From: Amycolatopsis orientalis DSM 43388
GTDB taxonomy: Bacteria > Actinomycetota > Actinomycetes > Mycobacteriales > Pseudonocardiaceae
NCBI RefSeq assembly: GCF_000411975.1
Contig: NZ_ASXG01000109.1
Span: 86,199 to 150,198 of the forward strand
Length of the DNA stretch: 64,000 nt
Direction: 5' to 3'
A program made the position numbers and the translations under genes. Of the stretch, positions 9,992 through 17,931 are shown piece by piece; position 1 is the first letter of the stretch, and every line of letters begins with the position of its first letter. A model generated the notes under the pieces. It made no database searches. It was not told the origin of the DNA and saw nothing but the letters and a program-made list of their open reading frames with translations.

Positions 9992-10386
9992 GGCAGATTC
10001 CCTTCGTCGAATCCCGGCACGCGTGCCGAGAACAGGGCGTTGACGTCCACTTTTCCGCTCATCAGATCCTGCGCGGAGATGCCCGGCGGGAGCATCGGGG
10101 CCATCAGCTCCGCGGCCGCCTCGACGGATTTCTGCCGCGCGGCGGAGACGGTCTGCACGATCACCGAGGCCAATTCCGCGGGGGCCATGCGCTTGTAGGC
10201 GCTGGTCGGGAAGGAAAGCTCGGTCAATTCGCCGGTGCGGCCGACGGTCGCGGTCACCTCGCGGCGAGCCGAAGTGACTGTGCTGGTGGCGGTTTCGACG
10301 TCCTGGCGGGCTTGATCGAAATGGTCGCGCTGGTGCTGGTAGGCCGCCATCGCGTCTTCGAGCATCTTTTCGTACTGCGAACTCAT
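9988..10386 (-). CDS. YbaB/EbfC-family protein (EspL-like)
   Basis: The 132-residue protein starts at an ATG behind GGGAGGAAA. It begins with a long helix (YEKMLEDAMAAYQHQRDHF) followed by beta strands with TVTSARREVTATVGRTGELTEL, the layout of the YbaB/EbfC nucleoid-associated family. Family members form dimers and bind DNA. In mycobacterial ESX-1 the YbaB-like protein is EspL, a cytosolic stabiliser of secreted Esp substrates. Given its place inside this operon and coupling to the next gene, an EspL-like role is more likely than general nucleoid binding, but the sequence alone cannot decide. Confidence 0.8.
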   Translation of the reverse strand: MSSQYEKMLEDAMAAYQHQRDHFDQARQDVETATSTVTSARREVTATVGRTGELTELSFPTSAYKRMAPAELASVIVQTVSAARQKSVEAAAELMAPMLPPGISAQDLMSGKVDVNALFSARVPGFDEGNLP

Positions 10387-10403
10387 CGGTTTCCTCCCGA
10401 GGG

Positions 10404-13400
10404 TCAGCCGACCGAGGCCAGGCCCGGCCCGAGGGCCATGGCTCCGGTGTCGGGCGGGCGGATGCCGCGCAGGTCCGCGGCGGCGAGCGTGCGGGACGCG
10501 GCGGCGGCCGAAAGCGTGCGGGCGAGTTCGTGCGCGGCGTACGCGGTGTGGTCGGACGCGGCGGACAACTCGTGGGCGAGTGCGTCGCGCACGTCGTCCG
10601 GGACCTCGTGGCCGCGCCGGACCAGCAGGCGCACGGCGATCTCGGCGAGTTCGTCCACTGTGTACTCATCGAGCTGCCAGCCGTACGGGAAGGCGTCGCG
10701 CAGCGTGGGCAGCTGGCCGAGCAGTTCGCCGACGCGGTCGCTTTCGCCGGTGAACACCACGACCGGGTCGGCCGGGCGGCGGGCGATCATCTCGGAGAGA
10801 GCTTCCAGCGCTTCGATGCCGGGGGTGTGCGGCGAGGTGTCCCAGTCGCCGTCCAGGTCGACCACCAGGGTGCCGCCGGACGCGTCGTCCACCGCGGCCC
10901 GGACCAGGTGTTCGGCCTGGCCCGGCCAGCGCGGGGACAGTTCTTCGGCGAGATTGCGGTGCACCACCTGCCCCATCGGGGCGATGCGGAATTCGGAGAG
11001 GATTTGCGCGTACAGTTTCGCGTACTCCGACCGTCCGGCGCCGCGTTCGCCGCTGATCACCAGGTTCGCCTGATGGCCGATCGGCTGCCGTTCGTGGGTG
11101 AGCCGGCCGAGTTTGCGCAACAGCCGTTCGGCGTTCTCGCGCACCGATTCCTGCCCGACCAGGCCGGTGAGCCGCTGCCAGCCCGCGCTCGTCTTGACCG
11201 CGGCGTCGGGATCGGCGGCGACCGAAACCGCCGACTTCGCCGCGGTGGGCAGTTGCGCCAGTTCAGCCTGCAGGTCGTCGGCGGTGAGCCGGTTCAGCTC
11301 GATGTCTTTCGACGGCGGGTGAAGCGCCAGCCGCGACGCCTGGTTGTTCACCATCGCCTCGAACAGCTTCCGCGCGACGCGGCCATTGCCGAACGTCGAG
11401 GTCTTCGGCACCCGCTCGAAATACTCGCGCAGCGCGGCCAGCGCGTCGTCGGTCATTTCGTAGTAATGCTTGCGGGTCAAGCCGGTCGTGATGGTGACCA
11501 ATTCGTCGACGCTGTAGTTCGGGAATTCGACGGTGCGCGTGAACCGCGACGCGAGGCCGGGGTTCGACTGCAGGAACTGCTCCATCTGCTCGGAATAGCC
11601 CGCGACGATCACCACCAGCGAATCGCGCTGGTCCTCCATGATCTTCATCAGCGCGTCGATGGCTTCCTGGCCGAAGTCCGGGCCGGAACCGCCGGTCGGC
11701 GCGCTCAGCGTGTACGCCTCGTCGATGAACAGCACCCCGCCGATGGCCTTCTCCACGACCTCGGTGGTCTTGATCGCGGTGGACCCGATGTACTGGCCGA
11801 CGAGGTCCTGGCGGGCGACCTCGACCATGTGCCCCTTCGACAGGATGCCGAGTTCGGCGAGCACCGTGCCGTACAGCCGGGCGACGGTCGTCTTGCCGGT
11901 GCCGGGCGGGCCGGCGAACACCAGGTGCCGCGACATCGGCGGCATCGGCAGGCCCATCCGCTCGCGCATCTGCGACATCTTGATCAGGTTGATCAGGCCG
12001 GTGACTTCCTTCTTCACCCCGGCGAGCCCGACCAGCGCCTCCAGTTCGCCCAGCGGGCCTTCGAGCACCTCTCCGGCCGCCTCGCGCACCGTCTGCTCGC
12101 CGGCTGCGAAGTCGGCCGGCGGACCGGCGGGCACCGGCTCCGCGGTCCGGGCGGAATCGGTGCTCAGATTGTCCACGTCCGCGTGCTCGCCGCGCACGAG
12201 TTCGCCCGACGCGTCGTTGACCACGCAATCGCGAATGGTGACCGGCTCGGTGGTTTCCACGTGGAAGCCGTCCTCGCCCGCGCCGAGGATTTCGCATTCG
12301 GTGAACGACGCCTGCGCACCGACGTAGACGCCGCTGCCCCGCGCGTTGCGCACCCGGCACCGGGAGGCGGCCAGCGGCGCGCTCACGGTGATGCCGTCTC
12401 CGGGAGAATCGATGATTTCGCAGTCCTGCAAGGAGATTTCCGCGGCACCGGAGAGGTGCAGGCCGCCGCCGCGCACCTGCACCGACTTCGCTGACGAGGG
12501 CGCACTCGCGGCGAACGAGACTGCCTTGTCCGTCGTCGAATCGACCCGGAGGTCCGTCACGGTCAGCCGCGCGTCCTCGGTGACCTCCAGCCCGCTTTCC
12601 CGGCCGGCGTCGATGACAGCGTCCGCGAGGTCCAACGTGGACTGTCCGGAGAGGACGATCCCGACGCCGCAGTCCGGCGTCATCCGCAGCCCGCGAACGG
12701 TCACCGCGGACTCCGCGCTGATCGACATCGCGGTGTGCGCGGAGCCCCGCACGGTGGCGTGTTCGAACCGCGGCCGTGCCTGATCGTCGACCAGAATCGT
12801 GACTGGCGAACCCTCGAAGGTGCAGTCCACGAACTGCGGTGCGGCGGTTCCGGTGGCCTGCACCGCGTTCGCGCCCGCCCCGGCGAACACGCACTCCCGC
12901 AGCAACGGCGCGGCGGACGCGGCGATGTGCGCGGCCTGCATCGGCGCCTCCCGGAACTGGGACGACGCCACCGAGACCCGGCCCTTGCTGGTCACATAAA
13001 GGTCGACGTTCGCGCTGTCCCGCACGGTCAGCCCGGTGATCGTCGCGCGCCCCTGCTGTTCCACGACCATCGCCGGTTTCTGCGCTCCGACGATCTCGCA
13101 TTGGTCGACGATCGCGACCGCTTCGCCGTTGACGCACACCCCGTTTCCCGCCGCGCCCCGCACCGCACAGCGGCGCAGCAGCACCGAACCGGTCTCGGCC
13201 ACCACGACGCCGGACGACGCGGCGTCGACGATCTCACTGTCCTCAATGGTCGATTGCGCCGGCGAAGCGACCACGACCCCGGCCCCGCCCGTGCTGCTCA
13301 CCGTGCAGCCCCGCAGCGCGAGCGAACCCTCCAGCCGGGCCAGCAGGGTCGCCCACGAAGTGCCGGACAGCCGGCAGCCGTCCAGCGCCGCCTCGCCGCG

Positions 13401-13685
13401 GACCACGTCCACCGTGACCAGCTGGTCGTCGAGGCTGGTGAGGACGAACCCGCTGAGCTGCACCGCCTCGGCGTTCGCGACGAGCACGCTCCCGGTGTTC
13501 GCCACGAGCTCCACGGTGCCCGGTTCCGCCACCAGCGACACCATCCGGTCCACCACGAGGTTTTCCTCGTACCGCCCGGGGTGCACGCTGATCGTCGCCC
13601 CCGGCCGCGCCTGCGCCAGCGCCGCGCCGATGGTTCCGAACGCACCCGGCCGGTCGCCGCCGACCACGAGCAGCTGTCGGTTCAT
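10404..13685 (-). CDS. EccA-like AAA+ ATPase fused to an N-terminal parallel beta-helix
   Basis: The protein has 1093 residues. Residues about 1-500 contain many short degenerate repeats of the right-handed parallel beta-helix type (NosD/pectate-lyase-like), starting with a typical LQAAIDAA-like segment (GTIGAALAQARPGATISV). Residues about 530-800 are a CbxX/CfxQ-type AAA+ domain with Walker A GPPGTGKTT near 592 and Walker B VLFIDEAYTL near 650. This is the family of the ESX chaperone-ATPase EccA. A second AAA module at about 850-1090 is degenerate: its P-loop reads GERGAGRSE and its Walker B reads LVVDLDGD. Mycobacterial EccA has a TPR domain where this protein has the beta-helix. It probably acts in the cytosol on ESX substrates. 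Confidence 0.85.
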   Translation of the reverse strand: MNRQLLVVGGDRPGAFGTIGAALAQARPGATISVHPGRYEENLVVDRMVSLVAEPGTVELVANTGSVLVANAEAVQLSGFVLTSLDDQLVTVDVVRGEAALDGCRLSGTSWATLLARLEGSLALRGCTVSSTGGAGVVVASPAQSTIEDSEIVDAASSGVVVAETGSVLLRRCAVRGAAGNGVCVNGEAVAIVDQCEIVGAQKPAMVVEQQGRATITGLTVRDSANVDLYVTSKGRVSVASSQFREAPMQAAHIAASAAPLLRECVFAGAGANAVQATGTAAPQFVDCTFEGSPVTILVDDQARPRFEHATVRGSAHTAMSISAESAVTVRGLRMTPDCGVGIVLSGQSTLDLADAVIDAGRESGLEVTEDARLTVTDLRVDSTTDKAVSFAASAPSSAKSVQVRGGGLHLSGAAEISLQDCEIIDSPGDGITVSAPLAASRCRVRNARGSGVYVGAQASFTECEILGAGEDGFHVETTEPVTIRDCVVNDASGELVRGEHADVDNLSTDSARTAEPVPAGPPADFAAGEQTVREAAGEVLEGPLGELEALVGLAGVKKEVTGLINLIKMSQMRERMGLPMPPMSRHLVFAGPPGTGKTTVARLYGTVLAELGILSKGHMVEVARQDLVGQYIGSTAIKTTEVVEKAIGGVLFIDEAYTLSAPTGGSGPDFGQEAIDALMKIMEDQRDSLVVIVAGYSEQMEQFLQSNPGLASRFTRTVEFPNYSVDELVTITTGLTRKHYYEMTDDALAALREYFERVPKTSTFGNGRVARKLFEAMVNNQASRLALHPPSKDIELNRLTADDLQAELAQLPTAAKSAVSVAADPDAAVKTSAGWQRLTGLVGQESVRENAERLLRKLGRLTHERQPIGHQANLVISGERGAGRSEYAKLYAQILSEFRIAPMGQVVHRNLAEELSPRWPGQAEHLVRAAVDDASGGTLVVDLDGDWDTSPHTPGIEALEALSEMIARRPADPVVVFTGESDRVGELLGQLPTLRDAFPYGWQLDEYTVDELAEIAVRLLVRRGHEVPDDVRDALAHELSAASDHTAYAAHELARTLSAAAASRTLAAADLRGIRPPDTGAMALGPGLASVG

Positions 13686-13704
13686 CGTCTCCGCCTCTCC
13701 GCAC

Positions 13705-16278
13705 TCACGCCAGGCCCGGGAGCGCCCCGAACCGCTCCGCCGCCTGCTCGTCCATCACGGTCCGGACCAGGTCCTCGCCCGCTTCCGCCCACGTCCGCAG
13801 CGTCTGCCGGAGCGAGTTCATGGCCAGCTCGTCCAGCGACGCCCGGTCGTTCGCCACCCGGCCGATCTCGTCGATCTCGCTCGCGGTCAGCTCCCGCAGC
13901 AGCACCGCGCCCCGCGCCCCCTCGGCAGGCTCGCGCGTTTCCAGCACCTTGAAGCTGGTCCCGGGCACGAACAGCACCCGGTTCTCGACCCCGCACTCGC
14001 TCGGTTCCAGCAGTTTGGTGCGCCGTCCGGTGATCGACCACACCAGCACGTCCGTTTCGCCGTCCACAGTGGACGACGGCTGGGTCAGCGCGTTGAGGAA
14101 ACCCCATTCGGTCAGCACTTTCCGTCCGTCCAGCAACGACCACGCGGACGCCGGCAGCGCGGTGGCGAAGGTGGCCGGGCCGCGATGCGAGGGCAGCCGG
14201 CTCAACCCGGCCACGACGCACCGGGCGACCGGCACGTGCGGGCCGTTCGTGCCGCGCCGCAGTCCCGCGTCGATGCTGGATCCCTTGGGAGACAGGTAAA
14301 GCTGCACGGCCACCGCGTCGGTCAGCACCTCGGCCGAGGACGAAGCCGAGAGCACGCCTTGGAATCCCGGGTGTTCGGACAGGATCCGCGCGACGGTGTT
14401 CGACATCAGGCCGTACTCCGCGCCGAGCGATTTGCGCAGCCACTGGCGTTCCTTGTCCACCCCTCGCCGGGGCAGCAGCGCGGTCGCTTCCGCGCTGGGG
14501 GTCTCCTGGAATCGCAGCTCGGCCGGGGCTTTCGCGGGCTCCGGAGCGGACCCCGGGTTCTCCGCGGGACCCGACGACGCGGGCAGGTTCTCCGGGGCCG
14601 GTTTGGCGGCCGGCGGCTCGACGGGCTTCGCCGGGGCGACGTCGGCCGGAGCCAGCGAGGTGAGCGGTTTCGCCGCCGGAGGCACCGCGGGGACCTTGAC
14701 CGGCGGAGCGGCTTCCGGCTTCGCGGGCGCGGAGACCGGGCTCGGCGCGGCGATCGCCCCCGGGACCTCAGTCGGCGCGGCAATGCCCAACGCCGCCGGA
14801 GCCGCGGGCAGATACGCCGCTGGAGGAGCCTCGGCCGCGACCGGCGCGGGAATCCCGGCCGTGATCGGTGCCGAGGGAGCCTCGGCCGCGACTGGCACCG
14901 GGGGAGCCTCGGCCGCGACTGGCACCGGGGGAGCCTCGGCCGCGACCGGTGCCGGGGGAGCCTCGGCCATGACCGGCGCCGGATGCCCGGACTCGATCGC
15001 GTCCAGCGCCCGCGCCACGACGCGCGGCCGGGCCCGCTCGGCAAGCAGCGCCGCGGCCGGCAACACCCGGCTCATCCGGCGAGTCTGCTCGTCCAGCCGG
15101 GCCAGCAGATCCTCCGCCAGCAACCGCATCCGCGACGCCGACCCCTCGTCCGCGGCGTCGAAGGCGAGGTTGTGCACGGCAGCGTCGAGAGTGATTTCGC
15201 GGACCGCGGCCGAGGACGGCCCGTCCTGCGGCGGACGCACCAGCAGACCCGACTGCACGACCTCGACCACCGCGTCCGGCGAGTACCAGTACACCGCCGG
15301 GGCGACCTGGTCGAGCCCGTGAATCGGCGGACGGTGCGAAAGCAGCTCCGGCAACGGCGTCTCGTCGCCTGCACGCGGCGCGTAGCCGAGCTCGGTGGTG
15401 AACGGACGCCAGCCGAGCCGTCCGTCGTACAGCACCGTGCGCAGGGTCGGCAGCTGCGGCGAACCGACCGGCACGCCCGCGTAGAACGCGACCGGCTTGC
15501 CCAGCAGATCGGCCAGCGCCTGCCCGATCGCGGCCTCGCCGGGCACCGACATCGGGCCGTACTGCACGAACCGCGCCTTGGCCCGCACCTTCTCCGGCAG
15601 CTGCACCCACAGCCGGGCCGCGTCGTCCAAGGCCAGCGGCGGGCAGCCGGGGCAGCCCAGCACGATGGTCATGGTGTCGTGCTGCGCGGGCATCCGGGAG
15701 ATCAGCGCGGTGCGGTGGTGCCGCTGGGGCGCGTCGAACCCGACCGGGCGGACCCACAACCCGCCCGGCAGCGGCTCCGCGACGCCGCGGGAACTCGTCG
15801 GGGTCAGCTCGGCCGCGATCCCGGAATCCCACGCCGGGCGCGGGAACCGCTTCGCCTCCCAGGCCGGCGGACGGCCCGGCCGGAACCGCACCCAGCCGCC
15901 GCCGCGTCCGGCGTGCACGAACAGCGCGCCGCCCGCGCTCGGGATCACCGAACCGTCCGGCGCGAGCACCGGGCGGTTGATCCGCTCGGCCAGCCACTGC
16001 CCGGCCAGCGCGGTCGTCTCGCGCGAACGGCCGCCGATCACCAGCCGCACCCCGCGCCGGCGCCGGGGCAGCGCCTTGGCCACCGATTCCCACATCGAGA
16101 TCGGCGAGTCCACCGGCAGGTCGACGACCACCAGGTCGTGGTCGGGATCGGCGGCGACGCCGAGCGCGAGCGACTGCGCCTCCCCGGTCATCCCCTCCGC
16201 GAGGTGCACGACCAGCGCGTTGCCCACGGTCTTCTTCTCCAAAGCGCCGTCGCCGCGCCGGATCAGCGAGAGTTCCAC
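13705..16278 (-). CDS. ESX-locus protein with degenerate ADP-ribosyltransferase-like C-terminus, 857 aa
   Basis: The GTG start lies 6 nt after AGGAGGG. Residues 1-about 420 are a mixed alpha/beta region of unknown function, with two copies of a segment in which a GG or GKP motif is followed by an aromatic/Val strand. Residues about 430-620 are an Ala/Pro/Val linker with repeats of PVAAEAPP. Residues about 640-830 look like the ADP-ribosyltransferase fold: a GLRRG strand, a helix with EWGFLNALTQPSS, and ENRVLFVPGTSFKVLE near the end. In active enzymes the last motif reads ExE. Here it is E765-N-R767, so the catalytic Glu is replaced by Arg. I infer a catalytically dead ART-like module. No membrane helix or signal peptide is visible. 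Confidence 0.7.
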   Translation of the reverse strand: MELSLIRRGDGALEKKTVGNALVVHLAEGMTGEAQSLALGVAADPDHDLVVVDLPVDSPISMWESVAKALPRRRRGVRLVIGGRSRETTALAGQWLAERINRPVLAPDGSVIPSAGGALFVHAGRGGGWVRFRPGRPPAWEAKRFPRPAWDSGIAAELTPTSSRGVAEPLPGGLWVRPVGFDAPQRHHRTALISRMPAQHDTMTIVLGCPGCPPLALDDAARLWVQLPEKVRAKARFVQYGPMSVPGEAAIGQALADLLGKPVAFYAGVPVGSPQLPTLRTVLYDGRLGWRPFTTELGYAPRAGDETPLPELLSHRPPIHGLDQVAPAVYWYSPDAVVEVVQSGLLVRPPQDGPSSAAVREITLDAAVHNLAFDAADEGSASRMRLLAEDLLARLDEQTRRMSRVLPAAALLAERARPRVVARALDAIESGHPAPVMAEAPPAPVAAEAPPVPVAAEAPPVPVAAEAPSAPITAGIPAPVAAEAPPAAYLPAAPAALGIAAPTEVPGAIAAPSPVSAPAKPEAAPPVKVPAVPPAAKPLTSLAPADVAPAKPVEPPAAKPAPENLPASSGPAENPGSAPEPAKAPAELRFQETPSAEATALLPRRGVDKERQWLRKSLGAEYGLMSNTVARILSEHPGFQGVLSASSSAEVLTDAVAVQLYLSPKGSSIDAGLRRGTNGPHVPVARCVVAGLSRLPSHRGPATFATALPASAWSLLDGRKVLTEWGFLNALTQPSSTVDGETDVLVWSITGRRTKLLEPSECGVENRVLFVPGTSFKVLETREPAEGARGAVLLRELTASEIDEIGRVANDRASLDELAMNSLRQTLRTWAEAGEDLVRTVMDEQAAERFGALPGLA

Positions 16279-16295
16279 GGCTGCCCTCCTTCCGC

Positions 16296-16529
16296 TCAGG
16301 CGTGCCGGCCGGCGACGGGTGCCGCCCCGCCGGCGTGGTGCGCGATCAGCCCGTACACGAAGAACCCGACCGCGATCAGCAGGCCGAGGACGAGCCCGAC
16401 CAGCAGGCCGACCCAGGCCCGCCGGGCGGGCACGTCGAGGTGGCTCGCGTCGCCGAGCACCAGCGCCGAGGTCATCCGCCCGATCAGGAACGAGTACGCC
16501 TCGACGTGGTCCTTCTGCGTCTGCACCAT
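16296..16529 (-). CDS. EccB-like N-terminal membrane anchor without periplasmic domain, 77 aa
   Basis: The short protein starts with a cytoplasmic amphipathic helix (KDHVEAYSFLIGRMTSALVL) that matches the start of EccB proteins, which open with a similar HxYxFxxxRxxxAL pattern. One transmembrane helix follows (about residues 38-63), and it ends after a 14-residue tail. Full EccB has about 400 more residues of periplasmic repeat domain. The frame ends at a clean TGA, the RBS is good (GAAGGAGAGG), the spacing from EccD is 16 nt, and the downstream gene is unrelated, so a simple frameshift of a normal eccB is not supported. It probably sits with EccC and EccD in the inner-membrane complex. Confidence 0.75.
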   Translation of the reverse strand: MVQTQKDHVEAYSFLIGRMTSALVLGDASHLDVPARRAWVGLLVGLVLGLLIAVGFFVYGLIAHHAGGAAPVAGRHA

Positions 16530-16545
16530 CGCACCTCTCCTTCGC

Positions 16546-17931
16546 TCATCCGGTGAGCCCGACGGCCCACGCGTAGACGCCGAACAGCTGCAGCAGGACC
16601 GGGACGATCGCCACCGCGCTCAGCGTTTCCAGCCAGTTCGCCAGGTGCCCCCAGATCGGCAGCAGCCGCCGCGGCGGCGGGCGCAGCATCGCCAGCAGGA
16701 GCAGGAAGAACACCAGGCACAGCCCGGCCAGGCAGGCGCCGCGCCACGGCGTGGGCAGCGGCTGGATGAGCGACAGCCCGAGCAGCACCAGCCCGATCGC
16801 GCCGGCGACGGCCAGCGGAACCCGCTGCCACCCGCCGAGCAGCGCCCGCGAACGCATCAGCACCGCCGCGGACACCAGCCCGCCGAGGACGGCCGGGAAC
16901 AGCCCGTGGCCGACCAGGAACGGGAAGCAGCCGACGAAAACCGCCGTGGCGGCAAGGCAGGCGATGGTGAGGTAGCCGTCGGCGTACCCGGTCTGGTGGG
17001 CCATCTGCGCGGCGGGCATCGGCTCGATGTCGTACTGCAGCTCGCCCGCCGAACGCGGCAGCTGCGGACCGCGGATGCGGGCGAACCGGATGCCGATCCG
17101 CGGCGCGAACACCATCAGCCCGACCAGCACGAACGACACCAGCCCGGCCGCCTGCTCGGTGGTGAACCCCGCGCCGAGGTGCAGCCACAGCGACAGCGCC
17201 CCGGCCAGCCCGGTCGCCGCCACCGCGCCGAACGGCACGAACGGGATGGCGGGCGACCACGCGGCCCGCCCGCCGAGCACGATCCCGCCGGCCAGCGCGA
17301 ACGTCAGGCAGCCGGTCAGGATCGGCGTGCCTTGCAGGTCGAACGCCGGCTCGAGCCCGGCCACCGCGACCGCACCGGCGAGGAACGCGAACGCGCAGCC
17401 GCCGAGCCCCAGCAACGTCAGCAGGGCTTTGTCCTCCGAACGCACTCCGGTCGCCAAGGCCGCGACGAGCAGCCCGAGCGACACCACGCCGCCGCCGATC
17501 GCGGTCAGCCCGGCCGAACCCGGGTACAGCAGCACCCGGGCCAGCACCACGAGCGAGAAGATCGCGAACCCGAGGAACAGGCCGCGGTTGAACTCCGGGC
17601 GCCAGCGCCCCGGATGCCGGCCCACCGCGGTGGCCATGCCGTCGGCGATGTCGTCGAAGTCCAGCTCCGGCAACGGATCGGTGCGCGGGCGCAGGTGGAA
17701 TTCCTCGCCCTCCTTCCAGCCCAGCGACTCCGGAGTGCCGGACGCGTCGAGCGGTTCCTCGCCGAGCCGCTGCAGCACCCAGGCCTCGCCGAGGTCGTCG
17801 CGGCCGCCGGTGTGCTCGAGCAGCACCGGCAGCAGGCTGGTCAGCGGGACGGACATCGGCACCGCCAGGTCCGCCCGGCCCTGCGGCCCGTACACGGTGA
17901 TCCGGCACAGTTCGCCGGTCGACGCGGTCAT
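16546..17931 (-). CDS. eccD: ESX membrane channel component EccD
   Basis: The 461-residue protein begins with about 100 residues of ubiquitin-like fold (MTASTGELCRITVYGP), followed by a Pro/Asp-rich link and about 11 hydrophobic transmembrane segments. This is the EccD layout (YukD-like domain plus TM dimer). EccD forms the central membrane vestibule of the ESX translocon, with EccC attached. Its ATG overlaps the stop of eccC (ATGA), so synthesis is coupled to eccC. The length agrees with family members, and no defect is seen. Confidence 0.93.
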   Translation of the reverse strand: MTASTGELCRITVYGPQGRADLAVPMSVPLTSLLPVLLEHTGGRDDLGEAWVLQRLGEEPLDASGTPESLGWKEGEEFHLRPRTDPLPELDFDDIADGMATAVGRHPGRWRPEFNRGLFLGFAIFSLVVLARVLLYPGSAGLTAIGGGVVSLGLLVAALATGVRSEDKALLTLLGLGGCAFAFLAGAVAVAGLEPAFDLQGTPILTGCLTFALAGGIVLGGRAAWSPAIPFVPFGAVAATGLAGALSLWLHLGAGFTTEQAAGLVSFVLVGLMVFAPRIGIRFARIRGPQLPRSAGELQYDIEPMPAAQMAHQTGYADGYLTIACLAATAVFVGCFPFLVGHGLFPAVLGGLVSAAVLMRSRALLGGWQRVPLAVAGAIGLVLLGLSLIQPLPTPWRGACLAGLCLVFFLLLLAMLRPPPRRLLPIWGHLANWLETLSAVAIVPVLLQLFGVYAWAVGLTG

